Assembly: GCA_031413635.1 (NCBI GenBank)
Contig: JANOFM010000298.1
Coordinates: 1-64,000 of the forward strand
Reading direction: 5' to 3'
Origin: SZUA-430 sp031413635
GTDB taxonomy: Bacteria > Pseudomonadota > Alphaproteobacteria > Micropepsales > Micropepsaceae
DNA: 64,000 bases
A program made the translations under genes and the position numbers. The notes beneath the pieces are model-generated. The model was not told the origin of the DNA. It worked only from the letters and a program-made list of their open reading frames with translations, and did not search any database. Positions 60,430-64,000 of this stretch are shown piece by piece (the stretch's first letter is position 1; every line of letters begins with the position of its first letter).

Positions 60430-60769
60430 TGGCGCAGATTCATCTTCGCAACTTTTGTGCCTTCAGAGTCCGATTGCACGCCAGCGCGGGACCGGTGCCT
60501 TGATTCTGTTAACACTATCGACACACCGATTGCGATATCAAGTACGGCTTGAGCTATCGGTGAGGTGCCCCTGCCGAGACGCTGTCGGTATGTTCGCGTT
60601 CCCTCATGCGTTGAGGAGAAGCGTCGTGTAATCTACCACGAATGAGTACCATCAAGATGATTCTTAGTCCTTGTTCCCTTATTCGATTTCTCGCCTATCA
60701 CAGTCTCGGCCCGGCGTGACGAGTGGTGGTTCCTATCGGCGTGCGAAACGCAGATAGGCTTGGAGCGCG
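60430..60769. other. Divergent gap between the GNAT and O-antigen ligase-like genes
   Basis: About 340 bp with lower GC than its surroundings and no supported gene. It should hold both divergent promoters. A short inverted repeat CCTATC...GATAGG lies at about 60732-60758, shortly before the ribosome-binding site of the ligase-like gene. Confidence 0.4.
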
Positions 60770-62155
60770 GTGAGTGTCATGAGTTTTCCCGCCTCCCGAT
60801 TGAATCTGACACTTGTCATTGTATCGCTCTACATGGTGTTGGATGCGGCATTCATGCTTGTCCGCGTTCCGCCGGGCACCGTCACCAGCGTCCCGACCGG
60901 CGAACTGCTTATCGTCTTCTTTTTTCTTTCGCTGCCTCGGGACCTCGACTTCATCAATCCGTTTTTTCGCTCCGTCCCCTTTGTACCGCTCGTGATATGG
61001 TGGCTCGTCGGGGTCACCCAGCTATGTATAGGCATTGCCGAGTATGGCTTCTGGGCTCTTCGCGACGCAACAAGTCTCGTTGAGTCGCTCTTCTTGTGGA
61101 TCGGATTTGTCGTGGCCGCCGTGCCCGGCGCAGTACCGAAGATAATTGTCTGGTTCCGGCGCATCTTGGTCTTGTCGGCTTTGATCGTTCTGACCTATCC
61201 GTTTCGCGACTTTCTGGCGACCATTTCGCCGGCGATCATGTCGGTGCACATGAAACCGGCGCCCCTGTTTTTCACGTATAGCTTGACCCCCATCGTGTCG
61301 TTGGTGACTGCGTTGTGGCTTTTTGTCAGCGACATTCGGTTTGCCGGTCTACGGTCGTCATGGCTCGCAGGCTTGCTCCTCATTTTCGTCGCGGCGCTTA
61401 TTCAGCAACGCACCATCTATCTTCAGATATTGTTTCTATTCGTACTTCTAGCGGCGACGAAGCCTGCGAATGCCCTGAGGGTGGTTGGTCCCGTGCTTGC
61501 CGGGATTGCGGTGCTCGTGGCGGTGCTGGCTCTTGGTGTGCCGATTCCGGGCCGCGTGAGCGCCGATGTTTCGCTCAACTTCTACCTCCAACACTTTTTG
61601 GCGATCGGGGGAACGGATGGTGGAGGCACATGGGAGAGCGACGCAGTGCGCGGGGCGGCTGGCGGAGTTAATCAACGGTTTCTGTGGTGGTCGGTTATTT
61701 GGGAGAACGTCACAAGTACGTGGACGCGGGCATTGTTCGGATTGGGTTATGGCATTTCCATGGTAGCGCTAGCAAACGACCCAACGATCGATTCGGCCGT
61801 GCGCGAGCCGCACAACTCCTTGGTTTCCGCACTGGGACGGACTGGGTTTATTGGACTGGTGTCCTATGTATGGCTCCATGTCGCTTTGGCCATTACCGCC
61901 GTTCGCACCTATGCAGCCTACAGAGCAAAAGGATTTGACGAGACGTCGCAGTGGATTTTTCTGTTGGGCGCGATGTTTGCGTTGTTCTGGATCGCGGCGA
62001 TCGGCGAAGACGCGTTCGAGAAGCCGTTCATCGCCATACCATACTATTTCTACTTCGGTGTCGTTTTGAACTTGTGGTATCGCGACGCCTACGCACCGCG
62101 AAGTCGAGCAACGAAGGACAGTCCGATTTTCGCCGTGAGGAATTCGGGCGGTTGA
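60770..62155 (+). CDS. O-antigen ligase/polymerase-like membrane protein (Wzy_C type)
   Basis: A 461-residue polytopic protein with about twelve hydrophobic segments and one large external loop (about residues 260-350). The loop contains NQRFLWWSVIWENVTSTWTR, ALFGLGYGISM and the diagnostic REPHNSLVSALGRTGFIGLV, the P-H-N motif of O-antigen ligase/Wzy proteins. It probably polymerises or ligates the locus's polysaccharide at the periplasmic face. A GTG at 60770 with GGAG four bases upstream is taken as start; an ATG at 60779 is the alternative. Confidence 0.88.
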   Translation: MSVMSFPASRLNLTLVIVSLYMVLDAAFMLVRVPPGTVTSVPTGELLIVFFFLSLPRDLDFINPFFRSVPFVPLVIWWLVGVTQLCIGIAEYGFWALRDATSLVESLFLWIGFVVAAVPGAVPKIIVWFRRILVLSALIVLTYPFRDFLATISPAIMSVHMKPAPLFFTYSLTPIVSLVTALWLFVSDIRFAGLRSSWLAGLLLIFVAALIQQRTIYLQILFLFVLLAATKPANALRVVGPVLAGIAVLVAVLALGVPIPGRVSADVSLNFYLQHFLAIGGTDGGGTWESDAVRGAAGGVNQRFLWWSVIWENVTSTWTRALFGLGYGISMVALANDPTIDSAVREPHNSLVSALGRTGFIGLVSYVWLHVALAITAVRTYAAYRAKGFDETSQWIFLLGAMFALFWIAAIGEDAFEKPFIAIPYYFYFGVVLNLWYRDAYAPRSRATKDSPIFAVRNSGG

Positions 62156-62171
62156 TGGGTGCCGTGGCGTC

Positions 62172-63464
62172 CTAACCGGAAGGGTAGGGGCGCGCGGCAG
62201 CTCTCTTCCGCAACAGCAAAGCCAACTGGCTTGTGAGCAGAATGCGCGCAACAAGCAACGTCGAAAGCCCCCCCATCACTCCCCATGCCTGAGTGGGAGA
62301 CCACACAAACACGAGCGCGAACGCCGCGACCGCCGCTTGTGCGACGAACGCTCCGCGCATGGATTCCAGTGCGCGAAGGCCGGCAGTTACCGCCATTGTC
62401 ACGTGCACCAGGGCTTGATGTGTGCCCAAGATCGCAAGAATAAACAGCGCGTCGGGGAAACCGCCCTTGAACATCAACATCAAAATCGGGTCGACAAACA
62501 CCATCAACAGCACAACGACCGCGAAGATGCCGGCCACGCCGTAGAATGAAACATCAGCGACGTATCTCAGCAGCGCTTTGCCCCCACCTTGCACGAGCGC
62601 CTTCGTTGCCGCGGATGGCACGAAATTTTCCAGGGATTGAAGCAGCAGGTTGACGACGAGGACCACGCTTTGCACCGCTCTTACGCCGCCCAGCTGTGCT
62701 GGTCCCAGGAGGCCCCCGATCACCAGCAGGAAAAAGTCGCTGTCCGAAAACCAGCCGACAATCTTGTTGCCAACCAACCAACCGGCGATCTTCCTGTGGC
62801 GGTCAGTGACCCTTTTGATCGCCAGCCACGTCGTATCCAATTCGATGAGATCGGGGATCATCAGAGCAAGCGCCGCAACGCTGGTTGCAATAATCGCGAT
62901 CCATACCAGGTCGATTGTGAGAAAGCCGCCGGCAGCCATGAACCCAAGGACGACAAGGCGGGCGCCATAGGCGATGATGTCGCTCGCAAAGGCACGAACG
63001 GGCCGCTCGGTCACGTAGAAGAAACGCCGGGATAGATCTTGGAGCTGGGTGCTGATCGCCAGCAGCGTCACAAGGAGAAAGTCGATGGACTCCGTTAAGG
63101 TGACAAGCCGGCTGAAAAAAATCGACACGAGAAACACGATGACGATTACCATGGCGCCACAAAGGCCTTGATGAAGCAAGAGCGCGGCCAGATAGCTGGA
63201 GCGCGAGACGTCGCCGCGCTGGTCGTACAGGCTCATCATCGGACCTAGAATTGCTGCGCTCTGGAGTCCGGCGAGGAACTGAACGCCGATGATGATCATT
63301 GAAAAGACACCGAACTCTTGTAGTCCGAGCGCGCGCACCAACAACACGGTTGTAAGAAAATTAACGCCGCTGACGAGAATTTGGTCGATGAAGGACCAGC
63401 GCGCCCGTTCGGGAATGCGAACGAATGGCACCATGACTAATTGAAGGATGCGACCGAGATTCAT
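62172..63464 (-). CDS. Polysaccharide flippase (Wzx/MATE-like, MOP superfamily)
   Basis: A 430-residue membrane protein with about twelve hydrophobic segments, starting RARWSFIDQILVSGVNFLTT and VLLVRALGLQEFGVFSMIII, the usual entry of the polysaccharide export flippases. Later segments include AQLGGVRAVQSVVLVVNLLL and FVDPILMLMFKGGFPDALF. It likely translocates lipid-linked repeat units. A short minus-strand frame upstream ends in a four-base overlap with its ATG. Confidence 0.9.
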   Translation of the reverse strand: MNLGRILQLVMVPFVRIPERARWSFIDQILVSGVNFLTTVLLVRALGLQEFGVFSMIIIGVQFLAGLQSAAILGPMMSLYDQRGDVSRSSYLAALLLHQGLCGAMVIVIVFLVSIFFSRLVTLTESIDFLLVTLLAISTQLQDLSRRFFYVTERPVRAFASDIIAYGARLVVLGFMAAGGFLTIDLVWIAIIATSVAALALMIPDLIELDTTWLAIKRVTDRHRKIAGWLVGNKIVGWFSDSDFFLLVIGGLLGPAQLGGVRAVQSVVLVVNLLLQSLENFVPSAATKALVQGGGKALLRYVADVSFYGVAGIFAVVVLLMVFVDPILMLMFKGGFPDALFILAILGTHQALVHVTMAVTAGLRALESMRGAFVAQAAVAAFALVFVWSPTQAWGVMGGLSTLLVARILLTSQLALLLRKRAAARPYPSG

Positions 63465-63643
63465 GTGTCGCGCCCCTTGTTGCTGGAAGGTATCTCTTTC
63501 ATCGACCTTTGTGACAAGACTTGGATACCTCCGAAGCCATCTTCGCTGGTGTCGATCTCATTGTTGCGGAAACTCCCGGGGACGCACTGCCTACTTTCTG
63601 GCTCGATATAGCGAGAGATTTTCATGAAGTCGGCGCCGCCCAA
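63461..63643 (-). CDS. Short open frame coupled to the flippase gene (doubtful)
   Basis: A 60-codon frame (or 54 from the ATG at 63625, MKISRYIEPESRQCVPG) whose stop overlaps the flippase ATG by four bases (ATGA), a spacing typical of coupled genes. The peptide is hydrophilic with no recognised domain. It could be a small leader or regulatory protein, a remnant, or chance; an opposing open frame (63624-63872, plus strand) overlaps only its start. Confidence 0.3.
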   Translation of the reverse strand: MGGADFMKISRYIEPESRQCVPGSFRNNEIDTSEDGFGGIQVLSQRSMKEIPSSNKGRDT

Positions 63644-63961
63644 GTCGAGAAGTCAGGTCCGGAGTATTGGCGCGAGCGAACAATTTCCCGATAAGTTCGC
63701 CAGCATAATCTCTGGCGCGAAGTCGGTGCATTTGAAACGCTTTGTTCGTCGCGATCAAGCGTGCGCGATTGGCGGCGCCAAGGGGAGGCGGATTAACGAT
63801 TTCGCCGCGAGTTTCGAGCTATCCTGGCCAAGCGACTCTCCATCCGAATCGGATAAGACACCCGTCTTTTAATATCTCCACGAAGCAGATAAGTGTTCGC
63901 CACCCGCGCTCGTTCACGATCCCTTGGTCCGGCACCTCAATCGAATCTGAGATAGAAGCGA
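63465..63961. other. Lower-GC gap before the last glycosyltransferase gene
   Basis: About 500 bp holding only two doubtful short frames (63461-63643 minus and 63624-63872 plus). The plus-strand frame encodes an 82-residue basic, serine-rich peptide without a recognisable domain, preceded by GAGAGA. The region must contain the promoters of the flippase and of the gene starting at 63962. Confidence 0.35.
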
Positions 63962-64000
63962 ATGCGCATATTTCTTTCAGCCTATGCCTGCGAGCCTCAC
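63962..64000 (+). CDS. Glycosyltransferase, N-terminal 13 residues only
   Basis: The window ends 39 bases into a gene whose product begins MRIFLSAYACEPH. This is the standard opening of a family 4-type glycosyltransferase group (MRIL.SAYAC.P..GSE). GAAGCGA stands just before the ATG. The call rests on these 13 residues and on the exopolysaccharide context. Confidence 0.6.
   Translation, partial: MRIFLSAYACEPH

Overview
The window is a stretch of a high-GC alphaproteobacterial chromosome. The support is C4-pathway 5-aminolevulinate synthase, a MucR/Ros regulator, an LdtR-type MarR regulator, a CBP3-like bc1 chaperone, a fixNOQP-GHIS cluster and perfect TTGAT-N4-ATCAA (FNR/FixK) boxes. The lineage within the class cannot be fixed from sequence alone. 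It looks like a free-living facultative respirer able to use nitrate or low oxygen. I see no insertion sequence, phage or CRISPR array.

Layout. (1) 1-16,100 is a respiratory island: the end of narH, then narJ, narI and a parvulin gene; a minus-strand group encoding an acyl-CoA dehydrogenase, a 2Fe-2S ferredoxin, a diiron ferritin-like oxygenase and a triple-PAS protein without an output domain; then the complete ccoNOQP-ccoG-fixH-fixI-ccoS cluster and a convergent DUF2189 membrane protein. Three perfect FNR/FixK boxes sit at a similar distance (80-83 bp) before the diiron, ccoN and DUF2189 genes, so the poorly characterised genes appear to share control with the cbb3 oxidase. (2) 16,300-29,300 is mixed: dusA, a TSUP carrier, a marR-yciI pair with two palindromes, an aspartic protease-phnN-phosphohexomutase operon, cobA, an MFS carrier, a DUF3631-like protein with a decayed P-loop, bpt and an orphan motB. 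(3) 29,300-40,450 holds a penicillin acylase-family gene, hemB and hemA, a valine-degradation group (isobutyryl-CoA dehydrogenase, 3-hydroxyisobutyryl-CoA hydrolase, mmsB) and the ldtR-like and mucR regulators.

(4) 40,900-46,200 is the conserved nrdR-ribD-ribE-ribB(A)-ribH-nusB-thiL operon. Its DHBP synthase carries a GTP cyclohydrolase II-like tail that has lost every cysteine, so this operon does not supply the first riboflavin step. (5) 46,200-55,400 is housekeeping: a H+-pyrophosphatase of apparent K+-independent type with a strong terminator, bamE, a CBP3-like chaperone, DUF177-rpmF-plsX-fabH-ihfA-merR, and two unrelated small exported proteins. (6) A tRNA-Pro(GGG) at 55,500 marks the change to an exopolysaccharide locus that runs off the right edge: glycosyltransferases, polysaccharide deacetylase, a FAD-dependent oxidoreductase, a BioF2/FemAB-like acyltransferase, an O-antigen ligase/polymerase-like protein and a flippase, in alternating orientation.

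Start codons were chosen by ribosome-binding site, overlap with the preceding stop, promoter position or family N-terminus, and are stated where they matter. No database search was possible. Family names rest on motifs read in the translated sequence.
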